Of a stretch of DNA of 32,039 nt, positions 25,234 to 32,039 are shown piece after piece (within the stretch, counting starts at the first letter, position 1; each line of letters starts with the position of its first letter). The stretch spans positions 1 to 32,039 of the forward strand of contig JAJZVW010000034.1 of assembly GCA_021847015.1 (NCBI GenBank), written 5' to 3'. The position numbers and the translations under genes were made by a program. Source of the DNA: Pseudomonadota bacterium (lineage in GTDB: Bacteria; Pseudomonadota; Alphaproteobacteria; Rhodospirillales; Magnetospirillaceae). Under the pieces are notes generated by a model. It did not search any database. It worked only from the letters and a program-made list of their open reading frames with translations, and was not told the DNA's origin.

Positions 25234-25278
25234 ATGGTCGAGACCCCGGGGATGCCCGATTCCTCTAATCGGGCGTGA
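25234..25278 (+). CDS. Possible 14-residue leader peptide
   Basis: ATG at 25234 lies 5 bases after AGGGAGG, one of the strongest ribosome binding sites in the window, and encodes MVETPGMPDSSNRA before TGA. The second half of the ORF is a perfect hairpin, GCCCGATT (25254-25261) with AATCGGGC (25267-25274). A ribosome translating or stalling here would block that hairpin, a layout typical of translation-controlled leaders. In gammaproteobacteria a leader peptide (SpeFL) controls speF in response to ornithine; no sequence similarity is claimed. It could be a chance ORF. Confidence 0.4.
   Translation: MVETPGMPDSSNRA
25254..25274 (+). promoter_or_regulatory. Perfect 8-bp hairpin over the leader ORF end
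   Basis: GCCCGATT, loop CCTCT, AATCGGGC. The stem ends four bases before the leader ORF's stop codon is complete. No T-run follows, so it is not a classical terminator. Confidence 0.6.
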
Positions 25279-25281
25279 GCA

Positions 25282-25343
25282 CCAGCGGTTCCCGTTATGC
25301 GCCAGAGCCGTCGTGTCACCCCGAGCGGAGCGAGGGATGACAC
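25282..25343. repeat. Dispersed intergenic repeat, copy 3, short body with head
   Basis: The head CCAGCGGTTCCCGTTATGC (25282-25300) matches the head of copy 4 in 17 of 19 bases. It is followed by a short near-perfect palindromic body running from GTGTCACCCCGAGC at 25313 to GGGATGACAC at about 25343. The copy is placed inside the leader of the decarboxylase gene. Confidence 0.72.
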
Positions 25344-25411
25344 CAAGGGCGCGAGGGCTTTCGTCGTCACCCCCATCCGTTCATCGTGCCGGGCCGCCGG
25401 TGTCGTCGTCA

Positions 25412-25425
25412 GGGAGGAGGCTCCC
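25412..25425 (+). promoter_or_regulatory. Ribosome binding site of the decarboxylase locked in a hairpin
   Basis: GGGAG, loop GAGG, CTCCC ends directly before the ATG at 25426. The whole Shine-Dalgarno sequence (GGGAGGAGG) is either paired or in the loop, so translation may need the hairpin to open. Confidence 0.55.
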
Positions 25426-26646
25426 ATGAACTGCGCCTACCGCACCGCCATCGCCCCGCTCCGCGATCTGCCCCGGAGCCGGCCGTTGCCCAGCGTCGCG
25501 GAGACCGTCTACGCCGAGCGTCCGTCGGTGCCGCTGTTCTGCCTGCGTCCCGCGGCGATAACCTCCGCCGCCGAGCGGTTCGTCGCCCGCTTTCCCGGCA
25601 GGGTGCTCTACGCCGTGAAGTGCAACCCGGAACCGGCGCTTTTGCGCGCCCTGTGGCTGGGAGGCGTGCGGGATTTCGATGCGGCCTCGGCCGCCGAGGT
25701 GGAGCTTATCGGCCAGAGCTTTCCGTCGGCGGGCATCCATTTCATGCACCCGGTCAAGGCGCGCCCGGCCATCCGCGAGGCGTTCGTCCGCCACGGCGTG
25801 ATGGATTTCGCCGTCGACAGCGCCGACGAGATGGACAAGGTCCTCGAAGAGGTTGGGGGCGACCAAGGGATCGGGCTTCTGGTCCGCCTCGCCCTGCCCA
25901 AAGGCGGCGCCGTCTGGGATTTGTCCGGGAAGTTCGGGGCGGCTCCGGGCGAGGCGGCATCCCTGCTTCGCCGCGCCCGCTCGGCGGTGCGCCGGGTCGG
26001 GCTGGCCTTCCACGTCGGCAGCCAGTGCCTTGACCCGGCCGCGTTCGAGCGGGCTTTGGCCCTGGCCGGGCGCGTCGTGGCCGAGGCGGGTGTGACGCCC
26101 GACATTCTGGATGTCGGCGGCGGTTTTCCGGTCGCCTATGACAACGTGCGCCCCCCGGAACCCGAGACATTCTTTGCCGCCGTCGCCCGTGGGGTCGAGC
26201 GTCTGGCGCTGCCGTCCACCACGGAATTGTGGTGCGAGCCGGGGCGGGCGCTGGTCGCGGCCGGTCAATCGGTGGTGTTGCGGGTGCTGGCCCGCAGGGA
26301 CAAGGCCCTGTACGTCAACGACGGCATCTACGGCAGCCTTTCCGATGCCGGGCCGCCCGGATTCCGTTTTCCGACCCGCCCCATCGCCGCCGACGGGCGC
26401 ATCCTGTCCGCCCGCCCGTTGCCGTTCACCATCTTCGGCCCCACATGCGATTCGGCCGACCGGCTGAAGGAACCGTTCCTGCTGCCAGCCGACATCCGCG
26501 AAGGGGATTGGATCGAGGTGGGGCAGATCGGGGCCTACGGCACGGCCTTGCGCACGGCGTTCAACGGCATGGACGAGGCGATGCTGATCGAGGTGCGCGA
26601 CGACCCTCTGTCCGTCTCCGCCGCATCGGCCGACCGGGCCGCGTGA
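25426..26646 (+). CDS. Ornithine decarboxylase, fold-III PLP type
   Basis: A 406-residue decarboxylase of the alanine racemase-fold (eukaryote-like) family. PLP-binding Lys65 lies in LYAVKCNP. Other family sites are FHVGSQ (195-200), DVGGGFP (229-235), CEPGRALVAAG (270-280), FGPTCDSADR with catalytic C341 and D342, and GAYGTALRTAFNG (Y371). The CDS motif following FGPT is the ornithine/lysine-decarboxylase type rather than diaminopimelate or arginine decarboxylase. The enzyme makes putrescine from ornithine; some relatives also accept lysine. It is followed 24 bases later by homospermidine synthase, which uses putrescine. The start is the ATG at 25426 because of its ribosome binding site, though the frame opens earlier. 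Confidence 0.9.
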   Translation: MNCAYRTAIAPLRDLPRSRPLPSVAETVYAERPSVPLFCLRPAAITSAAERFVARFPGRVLYAVKCNPEPALLRALWLGGVRDFDAASAAEVELIGQSFPSAGIHFMHPVKARPAIREAFVRHGVMDFAVDSADEMDKVLEEVGGDQGIGLLVRLALPKGGAVWDLSGKFGAAPGEAASLLRRARSAVRRVGLAFHVGSQCLDPAAFERALALAGRVVAEAGVTPDILDVGGGFPVAYDNVRPPEPETFFAAVARGVERLALPSTTELWCEPGRALVAAGQSVVLRVLARRDKALYVNDGIYGSLSDAGPPGFRFPTRPIAADGRILSARPLPFTIFGPTCDSADRLKEPFLLPADIREGDWIEVGQIGAYGTALRTAFNGMDEAMLIEVRDDPLSVSAASADRAA

Positions 26647-26670
26647 TTTCCCGGAGAAGGATGCGGACAT

Positions 26671-28083
26671 ATGGGCATCAAGCATGCGGCCTTCGCCGGC
26701 CGGTTGGTCATCGTCGGCTTCGGCGGCCTAGGCCAGGGCGTGCTGCCTCTGATCCTGCGCCACATCGACATGCCGGCGGAGCGGATCACCGTCGTCACCG
26801 CCGCCGACGACGGCCAAGGGATGGCCGAGCAGCAAGGCGTATGCTTCGTGCGCCGGGAACTCACCCGCGCCGATTACCGCGACGTGCTGGCCCCGCTGCT
26901 GGCCGAGGGCGACGTCCTGCTGAACCTGTCGGTCAACGTGTCCTCTTTGGCGCTCATCGCACTGGCGTGGCAGCAGGGCGCGCTTTACCTCGACACGTGC
27001 ATCGAGCCCTGGGGCGGGGGCTATACGGATACCAACCTGGCGCCGGCCATGCGCTCCAACTATGCGCTGCGCGAATCCGCCTTGGCGCTGAAGGAACAGG
27101 CCGGCCGGCCCACGGCGCTGCTCACTCACGGCGCCAATCCGGGGATCGTCAGCCATTTCGTCAAGCGGGCGCTGCTCGACATCGCCCGCGAAACCGGGGG
27201 CGGGGTGGACACGCCGGCCTCGCGCCAGGATTGGGCCCAATTGGCGGAGCGGCTGGGGATCAAGGTCATCCAGGTCGCCGAGCGGGATTCCCAGGTGTCC
27301 GCCCACCGCCCCAAGGCGGTGGGCGAATTCGTCAACACCTGGTCGGCCGAGGGGTTCGCGGCGGAATGCCGCCAGCCGGCGGAAATCGGCTGGGGCAGCC
27401 ACGAGCGCGCAATGCCCCCCGACGCGCGGCGCCATGACTTCGGCCGCGGTTCCGCCATCTATCTGATGCGGCCGAGCGCGGCGACGCGGGTGCGGACCTG
27501 GATTCCCTCGGAAGGGCCGGTGCACGGCTTCCTCATCACCCACAGCGAGACCATTTCGATCTCGGACTACTACACGGTGCGGGACGGCAATCGCGTGCGC
27601 TACCGCCCCAGTGTGTTTTACGCCTACCATCCCTGCGACGCCGCGGTTCTGTCGGTGCATGAACTGGCCGGCCGGAACTGGCGCTTGCAGGACGAACGCC
27701 GTCTGATGATGGCCGAGATCACCTCGGGCGCCGACGAATTGGGCGTGCTGCTCATGGGGCACGCCAAAGGCGCTTACTGGTACGGGTCGCGCCTTTCCAT
27801 CGACGAAGCCCGCGCGCTGGCCCCCCACAACAACGCCACCAGCCTACAGGTCGGCGCGTCCGTATTGGCAGGCCTTGTATGGGCATTGGAAAATCCCCGC
27901 CGCGGCATCGTCGAGCCCGACGAAATGGATTTCGCCCGCGCCCTGGAGATCGCCCGGCCCTACCTGGGGAAGGTGGGCGGCGTCTATAGCGACTGGACCC
28001 CGCTTCTCGATCGCGACTGGCTGTTCCCCGAGGACATCGACGGCGCCGATCCCTGGCAGTTCAAGAACTTCCGCGTGGCCTGA
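26671..28083 (+). CDS. hss: Homospermidine synthase
   Basis: A 470-residue bacterial homospermidine synthase, the NAD-dependent enzyme that joins two putrescines (or putrescine and spermidine) into sym-homospermidine. The N-terminal Rossmann motif is VGFGGLGQG (15-23). Other typical segments are NLSVNVSSL, YLDTCIEPWGGGY, LLTHGANPGIVSHFVK, GEFVNTWSAEGF (W224, likely the cation-pi tryptophan equivalent to W229 described in Blastochloris viridis), FLITHSETISISDYY and PSVFYAYHPCDAA. Length matches the bacterial family (about 477). GGAGAAGGA is upstream. Homospermidine is a common main polyamine in alphaproteobacteria. Confidence 0.95.
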   Translation: MGIKHAAFAGRLVIVGFGGLGQGVLPLILRHIDMPAERITVVTAADDGQGMAEQQGVCFVRRELTRADYRDVLAPLLAEGDVLLNLSVNVSSLALIALAWQQGALYLDTCIEPWGGGYTDTNLAPAMRSNYALRESALALKEQAGRPTALLTHGANPGIVSHFVKRALLDIARETGGGVDTPASRQDWAQLAERLGIKVIQVAERDSQVSAHRPKAVGEFVNTWSAEGFAAECRQPAEIGWGSHERAMPPDARRHDFGRGSAIYLMRPSAATRVRTWIPSEGPVHGFLITHSETISISDYYTVRDGNRVRYRPSVFYAYHPCDAAVLSVHELAGRNWRLQDERRLMMAEITSGADELGVLLMGHAKGAYWYGSRLSIDEARALAPHNNATSLQVGASVLAGLVWALENPRRGIVEPDEMDFARALEIARPYLGKVGGVYSDWTPLLDRDWLFPEDIDGADPWQFKNFRVA

Positions 28084-28166
28084 CACCCCTTGCCATTTGC
28101 GGGGAACGTGCCGGAGGCGGGGAAGGGCCCGGCATCCCCTCCAGAATCGGCGGCCGTGGCGCCGCC

Positions 28167-28583
28167 TCCGCGATCCATCACGCCCATACATCATTGTTCG
28201 GTGCCTTTGGCCTTCTCGCCATAGGACTGATTTATTTCCGCCTCCGCTACGCGGCCGCCGAACGGATGCCGTTCAATGAAAGGGCGGGGCTTGTCGCGTT
28301 CTGGCTCTACAACGCTGGACTGCTCCTGTGGATCGCCTTGAATTTTTTCCCCGTCGGCTGGCTGCAACTCGAAGCGGTCTACGACCACGGCCTGGCCTAT
28401 GCGCGCAGCCTTGAATTTTACAACACGACCATTTTGTGGCAGTGGCTGAGGTTCGTGGGCGACGTACCGTTCGCGCTGGCGGCGCTGTTGATGGCCTACG
28501 ACGTCATCGTCAAACTGGGGCCAATGTTCCCGGCCTTGGCCGAGCGCCTTCGCCCACGGGTCCGGCCGACTCCGGCGGAATGA
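28167..28583 (+). pseudogene. C-terminal remnant of a nitric oxide reductase large subunit (NorB/qNor type)
   Basis: The frame encodes three membrane helices: an HHAHTSLFGAFGLLAIGLIYF helix split by position, then GLVAFWLYNAGLLLWIALNF and WLRFVGDVPFALAALLMAY. HAHTSLFG, FPVGWLQLEAVYDHGLAYARS and LRFVGDVPFA resemble the last three helices of quinol-type nitric oxide reductase, including the His-x-His pair that binds the two hemes. The first nine or so helices, the start codon and any ribosome binding site are missing, and the similarity begins about 85 bases after the hss stop. The nearest start is a TTG at 28194 with no ribosome binding site. This is probably the leftover of a deletion. Confidence 0.72.
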
Positions 28584-28699
28584 TCCCAGCGTCTCCCGGC
28601 AAGCGCCCCTGCGCCCCCGGTTGGGATGCGACCCCGCCGTATTGGCAGGGGCTGTCCGCGCTGGCACAATCCCGGCTCGGACGGGTTTGGGAGACCGGG

Positions 28700-29608
28700 G
28701 TGGACTGGGAAAGCCTGAAATTCTTTCTGGCGGTGGCGCGGGAAGGAACGCTGGCGGGCGCCGGGCGGGCGCTCGGCGTCAAGCACTCCACGGTGCTGCG
28801 CCGCGTCGCCGCGCTGGAGAGCGGCCTTGGCATCCGGCTGTTCGAGCGCCATCCCAACGGCTATCTGCTGACCGACGCCGGGCGCGAAATGCTGGATTCG
28901 AGCGTACCGGTCGAAGAGGAGCTGTTTTCCCTGGAGCGCCGCCTGTCGGGGCGCGACCTGCGGCTGACGGGGACCGTGCGCCTGGCCACCCTGTCCACGC
29001 TTGGCCCCTGGATTTGCCGCGCCCTGGCCGGCTTCCGGCTCCGGCATCCCGGTATCCGCGTCGAGGTTTCGGCGTCGATCGCCACGGCCAACCTCGCCCG
29101 TTACGAAGCCGACGTCGCCGTCCGCGTCAGCCGCAACCCGCCCGACGGGCTGGTGGGTCGGCGGATCGCCCCGCTCAGTCACGGCGTCTACGTTGCCGCC
29201 ACCCATCCCGCCGCCGCGTCCCAGACCCCCGACCTGGCAGTACAGGATTGGGTCGGTTACGACGACAGCCGCGCCGATTTGCCGCCGGCGCGCTGGCTTC
29301 AGGAGCGGGTGCCGGCCGACCGGGTCGTGCTGCGCACCAACGACACCGCCATGATGATCGCCGCCGCCCAGGCGGGCCTGGGGATGGCGGTGCTGCCCTG
29401 CTATCTGGGCGACAGCGCGCCGGGACTGCGCCGCATCGTCGCCATCACGGGGTTGGGGCTCGACTTGTGGATACTGACCCACCGCGACCTGCGCCGGACG
29501 CCGCGCATCCGGGCCCTGACCGACTTCCTGGCCAAGGAACTCGTCCAGTACCGCGACCTGATCTCCGGACTGGGACGGCCCAGCGCGGATTCCGAGGTCG
29601 GCGGCTGA
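28700..29608 (+). CDS. LysR-family transcriptional regulator
   Basis: A 302-residue LysR protein. The N-terminal winged helix-turn-helix is about 1-60 (DWESLKFFLAVAREGTLAGAGRALGVKHSTVLRRVAALE), and the effector-binding domain covers about 90-290 (LTGTVRLATLSTLGPWICRAL, GLGMAVLPCYLGD). I take the GTG at 28700 because GGGAG lies upstream and it gives the normal length; the frame extends to 28436 without family sequence. No divergently transcribed partner exists; upstream is the nitric oxide reductase remnant, which its ancestor may have accompanied. It converges with the sensor kinase gene, 9 bases apart. Confidence 0.9.
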   Translation: MDWESLKFFLAVAREGTLAGAGRALGVKHSTVLRRVAALESGLGIRLFERHPNGYLLTDAGREMLDSSVPVEEELFSLERRLSGRDLRLTGTVRLATLSTLGPWICRALAGFRLRHPGIRVEVSASIATANLARYEADVAVRVSRNPPDGLVGRRIAPLSHGVYVAATHPAAASQTPDLAVQDWVGYDDSRADLPPARWLQERVPADRVVLRTNDTAMMIAAAQAGLGMAVLPCYLGDSAPGLRRIVAITGLGLDLWILTHRDLRRTPRIRALTDFLAKELVQYRDLISGLGRPSADSEVGG

Positions 29609-29617
29609 CGTCGCGGG

Positions 29618-31237
29618 TCACGTCCGGCCGTTCGGCTTGGGCATGCGCAAGGTGAGCCGGGTGCCGCCGTCCGAAGACACATCAACGTCGCCGTCCAGCT
29701 TGGCGGCCAGCGAGCGGATGATGGTCAATCCCAAGCCCTCCGCCTCGGTCCAGCGGAAACCTTCCGGCAGGCCGACGCCCCTGTCCAGGACGGTCAGGCG
29801 CCAAAATCCGTCCTCCTCTTCGAAGGTGATGTCCGCCCGCACGCCGCCGGTGGGGAACGCGTGCTGGAGAACGTTCGACAGGGCTTCGTGGACGATCAGG
29901 GCGAGCGGCACCGCGGTCTCCAGTCCCAAAGACGGATTGATCCCCGACACCCGGATGTCCTCGGGGTGGACGCCATGGAGTTCCGCGAGCTGGCTGGCCA
30001 GGGCGGTCAGGAGATCGCCGAACGGCACCTCGGTGAGGTTGCCGCTGCCGTACAGCGCGTTGTGGACCAGGCCGATGGTGTGGACGCGGCCGATGCTGGG
30101 GGTGATCGCCGCTTTCGCCTGTTTGCCGTGGACCCGCGACCCCGCCAGAGTGAGGAGGCTTTCGATGATCTGAAGGTTGTTGTTGACGCGGTGGTGAAGC
30201 TCGTGGATCACGGCCTCCAGTTTGGCGTTGGCCTGCTCGAAGGCCTGCGTCCGCTCGGCCACCCGGGCCGCCAACCGCTCCTGGAACGCGCGCTCCTGGC
30301 CGGCTTGGCGGAGCGCGATCCAGGTCAGCACCCCGAGCGCGGCCACCGCGGCGGCCGCCGGCAGGGCATGAATGGCGACCAGGGTGTGCCAGCGGGCTTC
30401 CTGGAACGGCATCACCACTTCCACCGCCAGGGGAAAATTCGGTACGCGCCGCCAGGACGCGACCCGGTCGCCTTCCCGGACGGTCGCGCCGTTCTCGCCG
30501 GCAACCAGCCGGCGCATGGCGGCCGGATCGGGCGGCGGAATCCCGGAATTCCGTGGCGGGGCCAGTTGGGCGAGCGGCTGGAAATCGTCGAGGCTGAACA
30601 GGATGGCCGAGCTTCCCCGCGGCAGGCCGATCGACGCGTAGAAGCGGCTGAAATAGTCCGCATCTATGGTTGCCGAGGCAACGCCCCGGAACGCGCCCGA
30701 ATCCGTTTGCAGGCGTTGGCTGAGGCGGAAGGTCGCCTCGCGCCCGTTCCCTGTCGTCAGATCGCCGATGAAGATGTTATCGGATCGCTCGCGGGGATCG
30801 ATGAAGAAGTCGCGTTCCGACGCGTCGATGCTGGGCGCCGGGTATGAGAGCGAGGAAAGCCTGAGCTGGCCGTCGCGGTCGTACAGCCACAGGCCCTCCA
30901 CCGACGACAGCCGTGCCGCCCGCTTGCGCGCGCGTTCCCATAGCGCCTTGCTGGACGCGATCTGCCGCCAATCCATGCCGAACGCGTCCTCGACCACCGC
31001 CTGCAACGATATCTCCACCGATTCCAAGGTCCGTGCGGCGTGCTCGGCCAGCATCAGGGCCTGCGTCCGTGCGCGGTCCTTGGCCGCCTCCCGCAATTCG
31101 GCGCGGTCGTTTTCGATCAGGGCGAAAAACGACACGACGACGGCGATCAGCCCGAACAGGCTGAGGTAGGCGATCGTCAGGCTCCTTCCGTGCCGTCGCC
31201 ATCCATCGGCCGACGGCCGATCGAAAATGGTGAGCAG
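29618..31237 (-). CDS. Membrane-bound HisKA_2-type sensor histidine kinase, non-AUG start proposed
   Basis: The frame gives a TM segment (about 20-42, LTIAYLSLFGLIAVVVSFFAL), a Cache-like periplasmic domain (DFFIDPRERSDNIFIGDLTTG, FRGVASATIDADYF), a second TM (about 286-309, LVAIHALPAAAAVAALGVLTW), a coiled coil, a HisKA_2 box ELHHRVNNNLQIIESLLTL (phospho-acceptor in HHR) and an HATPase (HEALSNVLQHAF, DRGVGLPEG, EGLGLTIIRSL). The frame has no ATG before the periplasmic part: the first GTG, at 31135, would cut into the first TM. I propose CTG at 31237, which has GGGAGG 6 bases upstream; the exact start is uncertain. With the CheY-like gene 105 bases upstream on the same strand it may form a two-component pair. 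Confidence 0.8.
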   Translation of the reverse strand: MLTIFDRPSADGWRRHGRSLTIAYLSLFGLIAVVVSFFALIENDRAELREAAKDRARTQALMLAEHAARTLESVEISLQAVVEDAFGMDWRQIASSKALWERARKRAARLSSVEGLWLYDRDGQLRLSSLSYPAPSIDASERDFFIDPRERSDNIFIGDLTTGNGREATFRLSQRLQTDSGAFRGVASATIDADYFSRFYASIGLPRGSSAILFSLDDFQPLAQLAPPRNSGIPPPDPAAMRRLVAGENGATVREGDRVASWRRVPNFPLAVEVVMPFQEARWHTLVAIHALPAAAAVAALGVLTWIALRQAGQERAFQERLAARVAERTQAFEQANAKLEAVIHELHHRVNNNLQIIESLLTLAGSRVHGKQAKAAITPSIGRVHTIGLVHNALYGSGNLTEVPFGDLLTALASQLAELHGVHPEDIRVSGINPSLGLETAVPLALIVHEALSNVLQHAFPTGGVRADITFEEEDGFWRLTVLDRGVGLPEGFRWTEAEGLGLTIIRSLAAKLDGDVDVSSDGGTRLTLRMPKPNGRT

Positions 31238-31342
31238 CGCGTCCTCCCAATGCGATCAGCAGGTCTCGGATAGCATTTTGGGAGGAACATGTTCGTTGTC
31301 AGGGGAGGGTTGCCCGCAGGTCACGCACCATTCCGACATATG

Positions 31343-31762
31343 TTACGTGACGGTCAGCACCCGGCGGACCGCCCGTTCCAGAGCGGCCGGCAGGAACGGC
31401 TTGGGCAGGACGATGGACCGGTCGATGCCGCGGCGGTCCAGTTCGCCCACGTTGCCGGTGACGAACAGCACGGGCACCGCGCGCCGGTGCAGGATGTCGT
31501 CGACCGCGGCGATGCCGTCGTCGCCGCCCTTGAGCCGGACGTCGGCCAGAATGAGATCGAAATCCTGGCGCTCCGCCGCGGCGACCGCGTCGGCGCGGTT
31601 GTCGACCACCGCCGGCACGACGCAGCCCATGTTTTCGAGCACGAGCTTCAGGCCCATGGCGATCAGGGGTTCATCCTCGATTACCAGTACCGCCGGGGAT
31701 CTGTGATTGGGGAGGTTTTCCACGCTGGTGGAAACTCCTGGCGATGATGCGGGGGCCACCAT
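31343..31762 (-). CDS. Single-domain CheY-like response regulator
   Basis: A 139-residue receiver without output domain. After about 22 disordered residues come acidic E29 and D30, phospho-acceptor D74 (LILADVRLKGGDDG), switch T102 (LFVTGN) and K121 (VLPKPF). The LKGGDDGIAA segment resembles receivers that are paired with HWE/HisKA_2 kinases. The sensor kinase gene begins 105 bases downstream on the same strand, so they may form a pair. The ATG at 31762 has no good ribosome binding site; the in-frame GTG 13 codons later is an alternative start. Confidence 0.87.
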   Translation of the reverse strand: MVAPASSPGVSTSVENLPNHRSPAVLVIEDEPLIAMGLKLVLENMGCVVPAVVDNRADAVAAAERQDFDLILADVRLKGGDDGIAAVDDILHRRAVPVLFVTGNVGELDRRGIDRSIVLPKPFLPAALERAVRRVLTVT

Positions 31763-31912
31763 GGGGGCTCATGTTCGGTGGTTGTCGATGCAAATTCAAG
31801 CTGCGGTCCCGAGTCCTATCCATGAGGGGCGGAGCGTCCGGGTCACCCGTGGGGAGCGGCACGGGCGAACCGGGGAACACGGGCAAGGCGGGGAAAGCGT
31901 TCCTCTGTCGAT

Positions 31913-32024
31913 CCAGCGGTTCTCATTATGCATTTTTCGCTGTCATCCCGAGCCGACGGCGAGGGATCTTTCCGGCACTTTCGCGTGAAAGATCCCTCAG
32001 TCGCTCCGCTCCCTCGGGATGACA
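31913..32024. repeat. Dispersed intergenic repeat, copy 4, full length with head
   Basis: The head CCAGCGGTTCTCATTATGC (31913-31931) is followed by ATTTTTCGC and a body from TGTCATCCCGAGCC (31941) to GGGATGACA (32024). Inside is a second inverted pair, GGGATCTTTC and GAAAGATCCC. This is the most complete copy in the window. No gene is seen between 31763 and the window end. Confidence 0.8.
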
Positions 32025-32039
32025 ACATGCCCTGATGCC

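Larger units (their letters stand above)
25041..25425 (+). promoter_or_regulatory. Structured leader of the ornithine decarboxylase gene (candidate speF-type leader RNA)
   Basis: This 385-base non-coding stretch precedes a fold-III ornithine decarboxylase gene. That is the position of the speF RNA motif described in alphaproteobacteria, but I cannot confirm the consensus by eye. It holds, in order, CCGCCCC/GGGGCGG (25041-25047 and 25070-25076), a self-complementary CCCTTAAGGG (25216-25225), a 14-codon ORF (25234-25278), a perfect hairpin over the end of that ORF (25254-25274), a dispersed repeat (25282-25343) and a hairpin enclosing the decarboxylase ribosome binding site (25412-25425). Confidence 0.5.

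Noticed and set aside
31285-31294. Perfect 10-base palindrome GAACATGTTC between the receiver and the HisKA_2 kinase
   Set aside because: It resembles generic operator half-sites, but a single 10-base palindrome is expected by chance in a window of this size and no promoter could be aligned with it.
1-32039. CRISPR arrays, insertion sequences, prophage, tRNA or rRNA genes, toxin-antitoxin pairs
   Set aside because: No regularly spaced direct repeats, transposase or integrase motifs, tRNA-like cloverleaf, or paired small toxin-like genes were seen anywhere in the window.

Overview
The window reads as a piece of a GC-rich alphaproteobacterial chromosome, most likely from a Rhodospirillales-type organism (Magnetospirillum/Azospirillum-like; this placement is inference from gene content). 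Supporting it are a GapR/DUF2312 nucleoid protein, an ELM1/DUF1022 protein, a HisKA_2-type sensor kinase, hopanoid C-3 methylase, homospermidine synthase and several two-component genes. No tRNA, rRNA, CRISPR array, insertion sequence or prophage is visible. Gene density is high, with a few 250-700 bp non-coding stretches.

Layout. 1-1100: end of an exported Spy/CpxP-like, methionine-rich protein, then gapR with a good sigma70-type promoter. 1110-7260 (minus): a PAS sensor kinase, folK-folB of folate synthesis, and a GAF-PAS hybrid kinase followed by a LuxR-type response regulator. 7421-10368: an exported hypothetical protein, a Tat-exported DUF882/M15 peptidase-like protein and a YcbB-type L,D-transpeptidase, i.e. 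envelope and peptidoglycan genes. 10606-11689 (minus): a SAM methyltransferase coupled to a CheY-like receiver. 11721-14711 (plus): DUF218 protein, citramalate synthase (isoleucine synthesis) and TrmJ tRNA methyltransferase. 14716-16191 (minus): HpnR, radical-SAM hopanoid C-3 methylase. 16493-16738: a free-standing 2[4Fe-4S] ferredoxin with its own promoter and terminator. 16788-18414 (minus): 2OG-Fe(II) oxygenase followed by ELM1-family protein. 18514-23433 (minus): prkA-yeaH-spoVR stress operon. 24129-28083 (plus): a polyamine block of agmatinase-family ureohydrolase, ornithine decarboxylase with a structured leader, and homospermidine synthase. 28167-28583: remnant of a nitric oxide reductase large subunit. 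28700-31762: a LysR regulator facing a receiver protein and a HisKA_2 sensor kinase.

How the genes work together. The clearest functional unit is the polyamine block: the ureohydrolase supplies putrescine from agmatine (or ornithine, if it is really an arginase), the decarboxylase makes putrescine from ornithine, and the last enzyme makes homospermidine. The 385-base stretch before the decarboxylase has a 14-codon ORF with a strong ribosome binding site, a hairpin over its stop codon, an inserted repeat and a decarboxylase ribosome binding site locked in a hairpin. It is in the position expected for the alphaproteobacterial speF leader RNA. The prkA-yeaH-spoVR genes form the usual conserved trio.

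A dispersed intergenic repeat family recurs at four places. Three of its copies share a 19-base head next to a palindromic body; a related hairpin may lie inside the prkA operon. I see no clear undescribed defence or secretion system. The most informative unusual features are the decarboxylase leader, the repeat family, the nitric oxide reductase remnant and a sensor kinase that appears to need a non-AUG start.
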